From: RUG14199 sp964629225
GTDB taxonomy: Bacteria; Bacillota; Clostridia; Oscillospirales; CAG-272
Assembly (NCBI GenBank): GCA_964629225.1
Contig: CAZVQC010000003.1
Location: forward strand, 56,090 to 120,089
Length of the DNA: 64,000 nucleotides
Direction of reading: 5' to 3'
Each line of letters starts with the position of its first letter. The first letter of the stretch is position 1. The notes below the pieces were generated by a model that worked only from the letters and a program-made list of their open reading frames with translations, did no database searches and had not been told where the DNA came from. A program made the translations under genes and the position numbers. Of this stretch, positions 1-6,738 are shown piece by piece.

Positions 1-360
1 TGCGGCAAGGGATGCGATGCTCCTCCTGCTCTTTCCCACCGCAATGCTCTCAAAAAGAGATCCGGTCTTGTTGAAGAGCATGACGAACACCGCCTCCGAG
101 TATTCTCCCAGGGCTATTGCGCCTAACGTAGCCACCGCCATGAGAAAGTCCTCCGAGAACACCTCCCCGCGGATGATATTTTGAACGGCGCTCCAAAGGG
201 TGTCGTAGCCCGCCACTGCGTAGACTGCGAGAAAGAGCACCGCTTTTATGGCGGGATAATTCCCCAAAAGATCCGAAAACGCCGCTGCCGCCGTCACGGC
301 AGCAAAAAGCACCGCCGCCGTTATTATTTCAAAAAGCCTTCTTTTCTGTTTTCCCGTCAT
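1..360 (-). CDS. heavy-metal translocating P1B-type ATPase, N-terminal part (runs off window)
   Basis: Only the first 120 codons are present; the gene continues past base 1. The product begins with two membrane segments and then shows the ATPase features RGEVFSEDFLMAVATLGA and GEYSEAVFVMLFNKTGSLFE followed by VGKSRRSIASL, typical of the second transmembrane pair and following loop of Cd/Zn/Pb-exporting P1B ATPases (CadA/ZntA class). By family, such a pump uses ATP to drive metal ions out across the cytoplasmic membrane. There is no HMA domain before the first membrane segment; that domain is the separate gene at 370-588, nine bases upstream of this start. The start codon at 360 follows GGTGGGAG at close spacing. 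Substrate metal (Cd, Zn, Pb or Co) cannot be decided because the CPC and C-terminal metal-site motifs lie outside the window. Confidence 0.85.
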   Translation of the reverse strand, partial: MTGKQKRRLFEIITAAVLFAAVTAAAAFSDLLGNYPAIKAVLFLAVYAVAGYDTLWSAVQNIIRGEVFSEDFLMAVATLGAIALGEYSEAVFVMLFNKTGSLFESIAVGKSRRSIASLAA

Positions 361-369
361 GCTCCCACC

Positions 370-588
370 TCAGACGACGAGAGTGCAATCCGGCTCGATC
401 TTTTTTATCAGCTTTGCGGCCTCCGTTACGACGCTGTCAAAGACCTCGTCCTCCGCCTCAAGGGTCATCCTGCCGCTCATGAAGCTGATACTGCAGTCGG
501 TAACACCGGAGAGCTTTTTTATCTTCCTCTCCATTTTTGCGGCGCAGTTTGCGCACTCAAGTTCTCTCAGTTCAAATACCTTTTTCAT
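370..588 (-). CDS. stand-alone HMA (heavy-metal-associated) domain protein
   Basis: A 72-residue protein consisting of one ferredoxin-like HMA domain. The metal-binding motif is CANC (Cys12 and Cys15) in the position of the usual GMTCxxC loop; the conserved Met/Thr before the first Cys are replaced by Glu, a variant seen in Zn/Cd-type HMA domains. It ends nine bases before the P-type ATPase start and its start codon sits against the repressor stop at 590-592, with GGAGGGCTGAG as ribosome binding site inside the end of the repressor gene. It is therefore translationally linked to both neighbours. Likely role, inferred: a cytosolic metal chaperone or detached regulatory domain delivering ions to the pump at 1-360, which lacks its own HMA domain. 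Confidence 0.85.
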   Translation of the reverse strand: MKKVFELRELECANCAAKMERKIKKLSGVTDCSISFMSGRMTLEAEDEVFDSVVTEAAKLIKKIEPDCTLVV

Positions 589-589
589 C

Positions 590-997
590 TCAGCCCTCCG
601 TAATATGCTCGAATCCCTGACTCAAAATAAGATCCACGTGATCGTCCGCCGGAAAATAGATGACGTTCTTCCCGTTCCGTCTCGTGCCCACAAGGTCCGA
701 CTGCCTCAGGATACGAAGCTGATGGGACACGGCGGAGATGCTCATGTCCAAAACCTCCGCAATATCGCAGACGCACATCTCGCCCATTGACAGCGTGTAG
801 AGGATCCTTATGCGGGTGGAATCTCCGAATATCTTAAAAAGCTCCGCCAGGTCGAACAGCACGTTTTCATCCGGCAGTGCCCTCCTCACCCTTTCCGCAT
901 CCTCACCGCAGATGGGACAAACTCCGTCAAAGTGCTCACCGCCGCAGTCGGCAACGGCACCCGTCTCTTCCCTTCTTATTTCATCACTGACTGACAT
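590..997 (-). CDS. ArsR/SmtB-family metal-responsive repressor (CadC/CzrA-like)
   Basis: A 135-residue winged-helix repressor. The family core runs from about residue 45 (LFDLAELFKIFGDSTRIRIL) through the recognition helix region SISAVSHQLRIL. Two kinds of sensor site are visible. The alpha-3N site is EMCVCD (Cys75, Cys77), with Cys18, Cys27 and Cys30 in the N-terminal extension as further thiolate ligands, as in CadC. The alpha-5 site is Asp118, His120, His131 and Glu134, close to the D-x-H/H-x-x-H arrangement of CzrA/SmtB. By family, it represses until Cd, Pb, Zn or a similar ion binds. The start at 997 was chosen over upstream in-frame codons because AGGAGAG precedes it and the promoter at 1047-1075 would exclude longer versions. 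First gene of the metal operon. Confidence 0.9.
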   Translation of the reverse strand: MSVSDEIRREETGAVADCGGEHFDGVCPICGEDAERVRRALPDENVLFDLAELFKIFGDSTRIRILYTLSMGEMCVCDIAEVLDMSISAVSHQLRILRQSDLVGTRRNGKNVIYFPADDHVDLILSQGFEHITEG

Positions 998-1026
998 GGT
1001 TTCTCTCCTTTCGTTCAGTTGACCAT

Positions 1027-1042
1027 TTGAATCATTGTTCAA
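1027..1042. promoter_or_regulatory. candidate ArsR-family operator
   Basis: Inverted repeat TTGAA (1027-1031), 6-bp centre, TTCAA (1038-1042). It lies immediately downstream of the -10 element of the repressor promoter, covering the expected transcription start. TTGAA/TTCAA half-sites resemble known CadC/ArsR operators. Autorepression is inferred from position. Confidence 0.65.
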
Positions 1043-1046
1043 GTGT

Positions 1047-1075
1047 AGTATATGACGCTTTACCGCCTTTGTCAA
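1047..1075 (-). promoter_or_regulatory. sigma-A promoter of the metal-efflux operon
   Basis: Read on the minus strand: -35 TTGACA (1070-1075), 17-bp spacer, -10 TATACT (1047-1052). Only one mismatch to consensus. It drives the repressor, HMA protein and ATPase. Confidence 0.85.
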
Positions 1076-1105
1076 GTACTTTTTCAAAAAAAACAAAAAA
1101 AACGA

Positions 1106-1141
1106 AAAAACGGAGGTTGCCACAGGATTTCCTCCGTTTTT
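1106..1141. terminator. hairpin with flanking A/T tracts between two divergent promoters
   Basis: CGGAGG (1111-1116) pairs with CCTCCG (1131-1136), with a run of A before and a run of T after. It has the form of a bidirectional intrinsic terminator, yet it sits upstream of both divergent genes (promoters at 1047-1075 and 1152-1180), so no gene obviously ends here. It may insulate the two units or be left over from a lost gene. Confidence 0.5.
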
Positions 1142-1151
1142 ACCGAAAAAC

Positions 1152-1180
1152 TTGACGGTGGATAACTTTCGTGCTATAAT
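1152..1180 (+). promoter_or_regulatory. sigma-A promoter of the flippase gene
   Basis: -35 TTGACG (1152-1157), 17-bp spacer, -10 TATAAT (1175-1180), 46 bases before the chosen start codon. Confidence 0.85.
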
Positions 1181-1226
1181 AGAACAGTTTGAGGCCCAAA
1201 CTAATGAAGAGAAGGGAGATGAAGAG

Positions 1227-2708
1227 ATGGCAAAGGACCTTAAGAGCAACGTATTTTCGAATTTCCTCTGGAAATTTGCCGAGAGGCTGGGCTCCCAGCT
1301 CGTCACCTTTACAGTCTCCTTGGTACTCGCCTGGTTCATCGACCCGGACAGCTATTCCGTCATCACGATAGTCACCATCATAATAACGCTGTGCAATCTT
1401 TTCGTCACCAGCGGATTCGGCAATTCCCTCGTCCAAAAGAAGGATGCTGACAACGTGGACTTTTCCACGGTGCTCTGGTTCAGCCTTGCCGGTGCGGGCT
1501 CCGTCTACGTACTGCTCTTCATCGCCGCTCCCTTCTGCGAGACCTTCTTTTCCATCCCACTTCTCTGCCCGGTGATCAGAATAATGGGCCTCAGGCTCTT
1601 TATCTCCGCCTTCAACTCGGTGCAGGAAGCCTACGTGGCACGGACCATGCAGTTCCGCCGTTTCTTCTTTTCCACCCTTGGGGGAACCGTGATCTCCGGC
1701 GGTGTGGGCATCTTGATGGCGATGAGTGGCTTCGGAGTTTGGTCTGTGGTCACCCAATACCTCGTCATGTCCGCCGTCAGCACGCTGGTGCTCTGGTTCA
1801 CGGTGGGGTGGCGTCCCGAAGCAAAGTTCTCTTTTTCAAGGCTCAAGGGACTCCTCTCTTTCGGCTGGAAGGTGCTTGCAAGCGGGATGCTCGACGAGAT
1901 CTACAACAACATGAGATTCTTCATCGTGGGCAAGGTCTGCCCCGGGGACAGAGTCTCCGTCTACAATAACGGTCAGCGGATACCGAACTTGATAGTTGAC
2001 AACGTTAACTCCTCGCTGTACAGTGTCCTGTTCCCCGCTTTTTCAAGAAGTCAGCACGACATTGAAAAGGTCAGAGAGATGACGAGACGGTCCATTCGCA
2101 CCTGCCTCTACGTCATGATGCCGCTGATGGTGGGTATCGCCGTCTGCGCGGAGCCGATAGTGATGCTGATACTTCCCGAAAGCTGGCACGGATGCATCCC
2201 GTTTATCCGCATCTCGGCAATAATGTACTCGGTGGTGCCCCTCCAAACCGCCAATATGCAGTCGGTGAAGGCCATCGGACGGAGCGACGTCACCTTGGTT
2301 CTTGAGATCATCAAAAAAGCCTTGGGCTTCTTTGCACTGTTTCTTATCGTGGCAATGAAGGACTCCATCTCCGACGTGACCATGGCAATAGCTCTTGTCA
2401 CCATGGGAGCAAGCTTCCTCTTTGCCCTCATCAATACCGTCCCCAACAAAATGTATCTCGGCTACCGCTTCAGAGATCAGATAGCCGACGTGCTTCCGGT
2501 GGCTCTGATCTGCGCACTGATGGGCGGTGCGGCATGGGCTGTCGGAATGCTTCCGATACCCACCGCGCTGTCCTTGATACTTCAGGTGACCGTGGGAGTC
2601 GCAGTCTATCTCTTACTCTCGGTAATTACCAAAAACGACAGTTTCCGCTTTCTTCTCGACTTTTTGAAACAACTCAAGAGCCGGGACGGCACGACGGAAA
2701 AGGAGTGA
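1227..2708 (+). CDS. polysaccharide/lipid-linked oligosaccharide flippase (MOP superfamily, WzxC-like)
   Basis: A 493-residue integral membrane protein with about 12-14 hydrophobic segments. The N-terminal signature (SNFLWKFAERLGSQLVTF, then FIDPDSYS, SGFGNSLVQKKDADNVDFST and NSVQEAYVARTMQFRR) is typical of the polysaccharide exporter/WzxC branch of the multidrug/oligosaccharidyl-lipid/polysaccharide superfamily. By family, it flips undecaprenyl-linked sugar units to the outer face of the membrane. The start at 1227 is preceded by AAGGGAGATGAAGAG. Longer in-frame starts (for example a TTG at 1152) lie inside the -35 element and are excluded. No glycosyltransferase is adjacent; the WecA-type transferase and O-antigen-ligase-like gene 18-21 kb away are possible functional partners. 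The DUF896 gene follows after three bases. Confidence 0.9.
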   Translation: MAKDLKSNVFSNFLWKFAERLGSQLVTFTVSLVLAWFIDPDSYSVITIVTIIITLCNLFVTSGFGNSLVQKKDADNVDFSTVLWFSLAGAGSVYVLLFIAAPFCETFFSIPLLCPVIRIMGLRLFISAFNSVQEAYVARTMQFRRFFFSTLGGTVISGGVGILMAMSGFGVWSVVTQYLVMSAVSTLVLWFTVGWRPEAKFSFSRLKGLLSFGWKVLASGMLDEIYNNMRFFIVGKVCPGDRVSVYNNGQRIPNLIVDNVNSSLYSVLFPAFSRSQHDIEKVREMTRRSIRTCLYVMMPLMVGIAVCAEPIVMLILPESWHGCIPFIRISAIMYSVVPLQTANMQSVKAIGRSDVTLVLEIIKKALGFFALFLIVAMKDSISDVTMAIALVTMGASFLFALINTVPNKMYLGYRFRDQIADVLPVALICALMGGAAWAVGMLPIPTALSLILQVTVGVAVYLLLSVITKNDSFRFLLDFLKQLKSRDGTTEKE

Positions 2709-2711
2709 AAA

Positions 2712-2918
2712 ATGGAAAAAAGCAGAACTGAACGGCTGAACGAGCTCTACGCAAAGCAAAAAACGGGAACTCTGACGGCGGATGAGAAAAAGGAACAGGC
2801 AACACTGAGGCAGGAGTACCTTGCCGCCTTCCGAAACAATTTCCGAGGCATCCTTGACAACACCTACTTAAAGCGCCCCGACGGAACCAAGGAGCCTCTC
2901 AAGAAAAAAGAGAACTGA
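2712..2918 (+). CDS. DUF896 / UPF0291 family small protein (YnzC-like)
   Basis: A 68-residue soluble protein matching the DUF896 pattern along its length: RLNELYAKQKTGTLTADEK, then LRQEYLAAFRNNF and LDNTYLKRPDGTKEPLKKK at the end. The family is short (60-80 residues), forms a helical hairpin and is common in Bacillota; its cellular role is not settled. It starts three bases after the flippase stop and is cotranscribed with it; a terminator follows at 2936. Confidence 0.92.
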   Translation: MEKSRTERLNELYAKQKTGTLTADEKKEQATLRQEYLAAFRNNFRGILDNTYLKRPDGTKEPLKKKEN

Positions 2919-2935
2919 AAACAAAAGAACGTCCC

Positions 2936-2960
2936 AAAAGCCCCAAAATGGGGCTTTTTT
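2936..2960 (+). terminator. intrinsic terminator after the flippase-DUF896 operon
   Basis: AAAAGCCCC (2936-2944), 5-base loop, GGGGCTTTT followed by further T. Perfect stem and T tract. Confidence 0.9.
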
Positions 2961-3155
2961 GGCGTTTTAAAGTCCGGTGGCACTCTTCCTCGGTCTTCCT
3001 TGAAAAGCCGTCAAAAACCGTCTTAAAAACGGCTGTAAGAGCGATTTTTCGGTGGCGGACTTCGGCAATCCTCAAAAGCTGCCGCAAAAGCCCCGATCCT
3101 CCCATTCGTGATGTTAAACGGCACCGTGACAGCCCTTTTCCACGGAGAGCAAAAA

Positions 3156-3400
3156 TACCGAAAGCTTCGCCACCTTCCGAACGCCAACAAAAGCCCACAT
3201 CCCCGAAGGTACCGACAACTTCGCCGCTTCCATCGACAATGACATTTTCCCCATGGGGCAAGATACCGACAGTTCCATCGCTTCCATCGATAACAACAAC
3301 CTTTTCTCACAAAACACAAAATACCGACAGCACCGGCACCTTCCGAACGGCAGCTCACATTCCACCGAAAATACCGACGAAAATGAAAGATATCCCACCG
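3156..3400. repeat. imperfect ~54-bp tandem array marked by TACCGAC
   Basis: TACCGA(C/A) recurs at 3156, 3210, 3264, 3322 and 3372, spacings 54, 54, 58 and 50, so four units span exactly 216 bp. Shared blocks follow the anchor: CTTCGCC-x-CTTCC in units 1 and 2, CTTCCATCGA in units 2 and 3, ACCTTCCGAACG in units 1 and 4. The whole spacer 2961-3592 has no convincing gene; several overlapping frames stay open on both strands because 54 is a multiple of three and stops are rare, but none has a ribosome binding site or a recognisable product. Confidence 0.6.
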
Positions 3401-3504
3401 CCGAAAACGGGCGTGGGACATCGGGAAATGACGGATCATCCAAAATTGGTAACTCTTTCCAATTTTTGGCTTTTATCTTTGTGCACTATTTTCCCGATTT
3501 CAAC

Positions 3505-3533
3505 TTGAAAAAGGGGGATCTTTGTGTTAGAAT
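3505..3533 (+). promoter_or_regulatory. candidate sigma-A promoter of spo0A
   Basis: -35 TTGAAA (3505-3510), 17-bp spacer, -10 TAGAAT (3528-3533), about 60 bases before the spo0A start. Spo0A genes often carry a second, sigma-H promoter; none was identified with confidence. Confidence 0.6.
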
Positions 3534-3592
3534 TGAAGTATCAAAACTACCAGTAATTGGAATTAGTAAAAATGATCTTCAAGGAGCAGAAA

Positions 3593-4360
3593 ATGAACAA
3601 ACAGACAAAGATCCTGATAGCCGACGAGAGCGTTGACTTGAGAAAAAGCACCAAGGAGGCGCTCATCCGCTACGGTTACCGCTACGTTGACGAGGCATCC
3701 AACGGAGAGGATGCCCTTTCCATGATAAAAGACGGCAGTTATGACGTGGTCATCTGCGACGTTTGGCTCTCCCGCATCGACGGTATCTCACTGATACGTC
3801 AGTCCGCCGCCGCAAAGAGCGACCCACCCGCCTTCATAGTGGCATCCATGGTGGTCAACCGCAATATCTTCGTGGAAGCTACCAAAGCGGGAGCCGCCAT
3901 GTGTCTGCCGAAACCTTTCGATGCGGACTCACTGGGAGAGCACGTTTCCGCCATCGCCCAAAGCAGAGACGAGGGGCTCCTCACCTGCGACGGCAACGCC
4001 GCACCTCCCGACATGGAGACACAAGTCACCAAGATCATCCACCAGATCGGAGTCCCCGCCCACATCAAGGGCTATCAGTATCTGAGGAGTGCCATCATGA
4101 TGACCGTGAAGGACAACGAGGTCATCAACTCCGTCACCAAGATACTCTACCCTTCCGTTGCGAAGAAATATTCTACCACCACGTCCCGTGTGGAGAGGGC
4201 GATACGTCACGCCATCGAGGTGGCGTGGGACAGAGGAGATATCGACACCCTCAACTCCTACTTCGGCTACACGGTGCAGAACAGCCGAGGAAAGCCCACC
4301 AACAGCGAGTTCATCGCAATGATAGCGGACAATCTGAGGCTGAAATACAAAATAAGATGA
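3593..4360 (+). CDS. spo0A: stage 0 sporulation transcription factor Spo0A
   Basis: A 255-residue response regulator and master regulator of sporulation entry. Receiver domain about 1-125: acidic pair Asp11/Glu12, phosphoacceptor Asp56, Lys107 in LPKPF. The C-terminal DNA-binding domain (about 150-255) is highly conserved, with TKILYPSVAKKYSTTTSRVE, RAIRHAIEVAW and GKPTNSEFIAMIAD, which fixes the identity. The position equivalent to the switch Thr of other receivers appears to be Ala84 (FIVASM instead of IMLTAF), and the residues after Asp56 are VWLS rather than the usual IMPH. The start at 3593 follows AAGGAG at good spacing. In many Clostridia spoIVB precedes spo0A; here the upstream neighbour is the repeat-bearing spacer, and the gene is monocistronic with its own terminator. 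It converges with a SpoIIQ-like gene. Confidence 0.97.
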   Translation: MNKQTKILIADESVDLRKSTKEALIRYGYRYVDEASNGEDALSMIKDGSYDVVICDVWLSRIDGISLIRQSAAAKSDPPAFIVASMVVNRNIFVEATKAGAAMCLPKPFDADSLGEHVSAIAQSRDEGLLTCDGNAAPPDMETQVTKIIHQIGVPAHIKGYQYLRSAIMMTVKDNEVINSVTKILYPSVAKKYSTTTSRVERAIRHAIEVAWDRGDIDTLNSYFGYTVQNSRGKPTNSEFIAMIADNLRLKYKIR

Positions 4361-4364
4361 AATG

Positions 4365-4406
4365 ACCCGGTCACCTCAAGTGAGGTGACCGGGTGCTTTT
4401 CTTTTT
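4365..4406 (+). terminator. intrinsic terminator of spo0A
   Basis: ACCCGGTCACCTCA (4365-4378) pairs with TGAGGTGACCGGGT (4381-4394), followed by GCTTTTCTTTTT. A perfect 14-bp palindrome whose innermost pairs open to form the loop. Confidence 0.92.
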
Positions 4407-4569
4407 CCGATCTCTTTCCCGGCGGTCGTCGAGGACTCTCATCCGCGACGCCGGGCTCAGAGTCTTGACATGCGCCGTCACTTCGCCCGATGTTTTTCGG
4501 TGCTTAAGGGGCGCTCCGCCGGGAAGCCGCCGGAGCCCCCCCGACGCAGTGCCTGCCGCCCGGATGAAG

Positions 4570-5319
4570 TCAGCCCTCAAACTGCTCCGTACCCTCAAAA
4601 GAAACGTGAAGACAGGGGTCCACGTTCTCTCCAGCAACAGTCAGTTCGAAATGAAGATGAGGCTCCTCCGCTATCTCAAGCAGTGCCGAGTTGCCCACTG
4701 CGGCGATGACCTGTCCTCCGGTGACGGTGGCACCGGGGGCAATACCCTCCGGCAAAGTGGGGTTCAGCCCCTTGTAGGTGCTGACAGCACTGCCGGAATG
4801 GACCACGGTCATGCAAGTTCCCATCATGGGGTCCTCCCAGACTGCACCGATCACTCCGTCGGCGGCGGACTTGACCGCCTCCCCCTCACCTGCGGACACG
4901 TCCACTCCCGCATGGGTCCGATAGTCGTTCATGGTGTCGGAAAACACCGGTACGCTGTCGCTGTTCTCCTTGAGTATCACCCCGGATACGGGAGATTGAA
5001 ACTCCGGCAGAACGTCCTCCGCCATGGCATCCTTCTCATCTCCGTCTTCGTCCGCATCCTTCTCGGGGGCTTTTGTCTCCGGTGCTTCCGTGCTCGGCGC
5101 CTCATGCTCCGCCGTCTCCGGCACTTTGATCACCGGAACCTCGTCGGGCGGCAACGTGTCGATGGCACCTGCCGTGTCCTTTTCTTCGTTTCTCACATTT
5201 TCCTCGGCCCTCTTTCCGATGGCGGTGGAAACCGCGACTACCGCCGCAACTATCAAAAGTATCGCTATCAGCGTCACGTAGAGACCGGCGTTGCCGCTCT
5301 TTTTCTTGTGGTCTTCCAT
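4570..5319 (-). CDS. SpoIIQ-like membrane-anchored LytM (M23) peptidase
   Basis: A 249-residue protein with a short cytosolic N-terminus, one membrane segment (about residues 13-34), an acidic linker (Glu/Asp/Pro-rich, to about 110) and a C-terminal LytM domain. Zinc-site motifs look complete: YRTHAGVDVS (H-x-x-x-D) and PHLHFEL (H-x-H). By family, SpoIIQ is made in the forespore, binds SpoIIIAH across the intermembrane space and supports engulfment; B. subtilis SpoIIQ lacks a full zinc site, while clostridial forms often keep it. The sporulation assignment is supported by the sigma-F-like promoter at 5347-5375 and by Spo0A next door. The start at 5319 follows GGGAGGATATCC. An M23 hydrolase with a non-sporulation role is the alternative. 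Confidence 0.8.
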   Translation of the reverse strand: MEDHKKKSGNAGLYVTLIAILLIVAAVVAVSTAIGKRAEENVRNEEKDTAGAIDTLPPDEVPVIKVPETAEHEAPSTEAPETKAPEKDADEDGDEKDAMAEDVLPEFQSPVSGVILKENSDSVPVFSDTMNDYRTHAGVDVSAGEGEAVKSAADGVIGAVWEDPMMGTCMTVVHSGSAVSTYKGLNPTLPEGIAPGATVTGGQVIAAVGNSALLEIAEEPHLHFELTVAGENVDPCLHVSFEGTEQFEG

Positions 5320-5346
5320 TGGATATCCTCCCTGTTGTTTTGAAGT

Positions 5347-5375
5347 TATTGTTGCCCCCGATAGCAGTTTTATGC
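5347..5375 (-). promoter_or_regulatory. candidate sigma-F promoter of the SpoIIQ-like gene
   Basis: On the minus strand: GCATA (-35, 5371-5375), 14-bp spacer, GGCAACAATA (-10, 5347-5356). The -10 fits the sigma-F pattern GGnnAnAnTw at every fixed position and GCATA fits GyATA; the spacer is a base or two shorter than usual. The predicted start is about 20 bases before the start codon. No sigma-A promoter was seen here. Confidence 0.55.
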
Positions 5376-5494
5376 AAGGATGAAGAAAAATGCCTGAAAA
5401 AGAAAAAGCCCTCACACCGAGGGGAGGACGGAAGGTCTTCAAAAAAGCTGCCGTTGCCGGGTCATCCCCCACTCAAGCGGCGAAAAGAGCGGAC

Positions 5495-5517
5495 AAAAAA
5501 GGCGGGTCGCCCCGCCT
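5495..5517 (-). terminator. intrinsic terminator of the acetyltransferase operon
   Basis: GGCGGG (5501-5506) pairs with CCCGCC (5511-5516); on the minus strand the stem is followed by six T (5495-5500). It closes the long minus-strand run that ends with the gene at 5540. Confidence 0.88.
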
Positions 5518-5539
5518 TTCCGTTTTTGTTGGATCGTTC

Positions 5540-6727
5540 TCAGACCCCGTCGGCTCCGCCGATGCGGAATGAGATGGGGAACCACTGTCCGAGGACAGCA
5601 GGCACCGAAACACCGGAATGCCCCGCTCCGAGGAAGAGCCTTACCGCCTCAAGGCCGTCAAGTCTCACGGCATCCCTCTCCGCTCCGAGAGTCACTTCAC
5701 AATGACCGTCCTTTACGGTGACCGTGAAGGCGCAGCCCGAGTCGGTAATAACGAATGAAGCCTTCCCGTCAACGAGTCCCTCCCGCTTCTCCTTTGCCGA
5801 AAGAAGAACGGAGAGGAAACGTGGATAGTCGAAAATCCGATACATTCCGCAGTTTCCGATGATGATGTCCTCGGAGATCTTTGAAAGGCAGGAATACTGT
5901 TCGGAATCGAAAAATGACACGTTATAAAAGACCGTATGACCCGCTCCGCTGAGCCTGACTATGTCACAAAGCACCTCGGAAACGGGAACGTGGGGCAAAA
6001 GCACCAGCTCATGGATCGCATTGCAAGCCCCGTCTGTGAGACACCAGCCGCAAAAGCTTCCGTCCTTGGTTATCACCCTCGGCACGTTCTCCCAAGAGGT
6101 GAGCACGTCATAGAGGTGCCCACGGTCCCTTTCAAAAGAGATATCAAGGCTTCCGTGGAGGGCGGCGATCTTTGAAAGTGATCCGGCATCGTCACCGGAA
6201 AGCGGTGAGATAACGTAGCCGAAGGTCTTCCCCTTGCCGAAAACACAGTCCGCATTGCGGTTTGTGAGAACGAACCTTGCGGACACTCCGCCGGGAGCGA
6301 ATCCGAAGTGCTCGTAGCGCTGTCTCAACCCACCGAGATATGAGAACACGGCGCCGCTCTTCTCGATATAAGAGAGTGCCTCACCGAGAAGGGACTTCAT
6401 CAATCCCCACCCACGGTACTCCGGGTCAACCCCGACGGTGCCGATGCCGGCGTAGGGGATCCTTTCACCGAAAACGGTGACGGTATTTTCAAAGACACCG
6501 ACAATGGCGACTATCTTGCCGTCCCGTTCGGTATCCCTCGTGATAAAATGGCACTTTCCCGTGTCGGCACCGTCACCGTAGAGTTTCGGAAGCAGGCGGC
6601 AAAAATAGCCCTCGTCAAAGCTCACGGTGCCGTCCTCGGCGGTCTTGCAGGTGAAAATGAGATCCGACTCACGGCGTATCTCCTCAAAGTCCGCTCTGCC
6701 GGCTCTCTCCGTTATGAATCTTTCCAT
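5540..6727 (-). CDS. Eis-like GNAT family N-acetyltransferase
   Basis: A 395-residue protein with an N-terminal GNAT domain. The acetyl-CoA pyrophosphate loop is visible as VDPEYRGWGLMKSLL (about residues 103-117), preceded by the beta-strand IPYAGIGTVG. The length and the C-terminal half, which ends in a sterol-carrier-like fold, match the Eis/YpfA-type two-domain acetyltransferases rather than short GNATs. Such enzymes acetylate amines using acetyl-CoA; the substrate here is unknown. The start at 6727 has GGAGGAACT directly upstream, favoured over a TTG 15 bases earlier. It is the last gene of a run with the dehydrogenase and isomerase genes, from which it is separated by about 11 bases, so a role in sugar or amino-sugar metabolism is possible but unproven. 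Confidence 0.85.
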   Translation of the reverse strand: MERFITERAGRADFEEIRRESDLIFTCKTAEDGTVSFDEGYFCRLLPKLYGDGADTGKCHFITRDTERDGKIVAIVGVFENTVTVFGERIPYAGIGTVGVDPEYRGWGLMKSLLGEALSYIEKSGAVFSYLGGLRQRYEHFGFAPGGVSARFVLTNRNADCVFGKGKTFGYVISPLSGDDAGSLSKIAALHGSLDISFERDRGHLYDVLTSWENVPRVITKDGSFCGWCLTDGACNAIHELVLLPHVPVSEVLCDIVRLSGAGHTVFYNVSFFDSEQYSCLSKISEDIIIGNCGMYRIFDYPRFLSVLLSAKEKREGLVDGKASFVITDSGCAFTVTVKDGHCEVTLGAERDAVRLDGLEAVRLFLGAGHSGVSVPAVLGQWFPISFRIGGADGV

Positions 6728-6738
6728 AGTTCCTCCGA

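Noticed and set aside
3156..3400. CRISPR array
   Set aside because: Units are imperfect, lack identical 25-40 bp repeats with unique spacers, and no cas gene is present.
2948..3508. Several overlapping open frames on both strands across the repeat array
   Set aside because: They reflect the 54-bp (multiple of three) periodicity and few stop codons; none has a ribosome binding site, and the translations are low-complexity.
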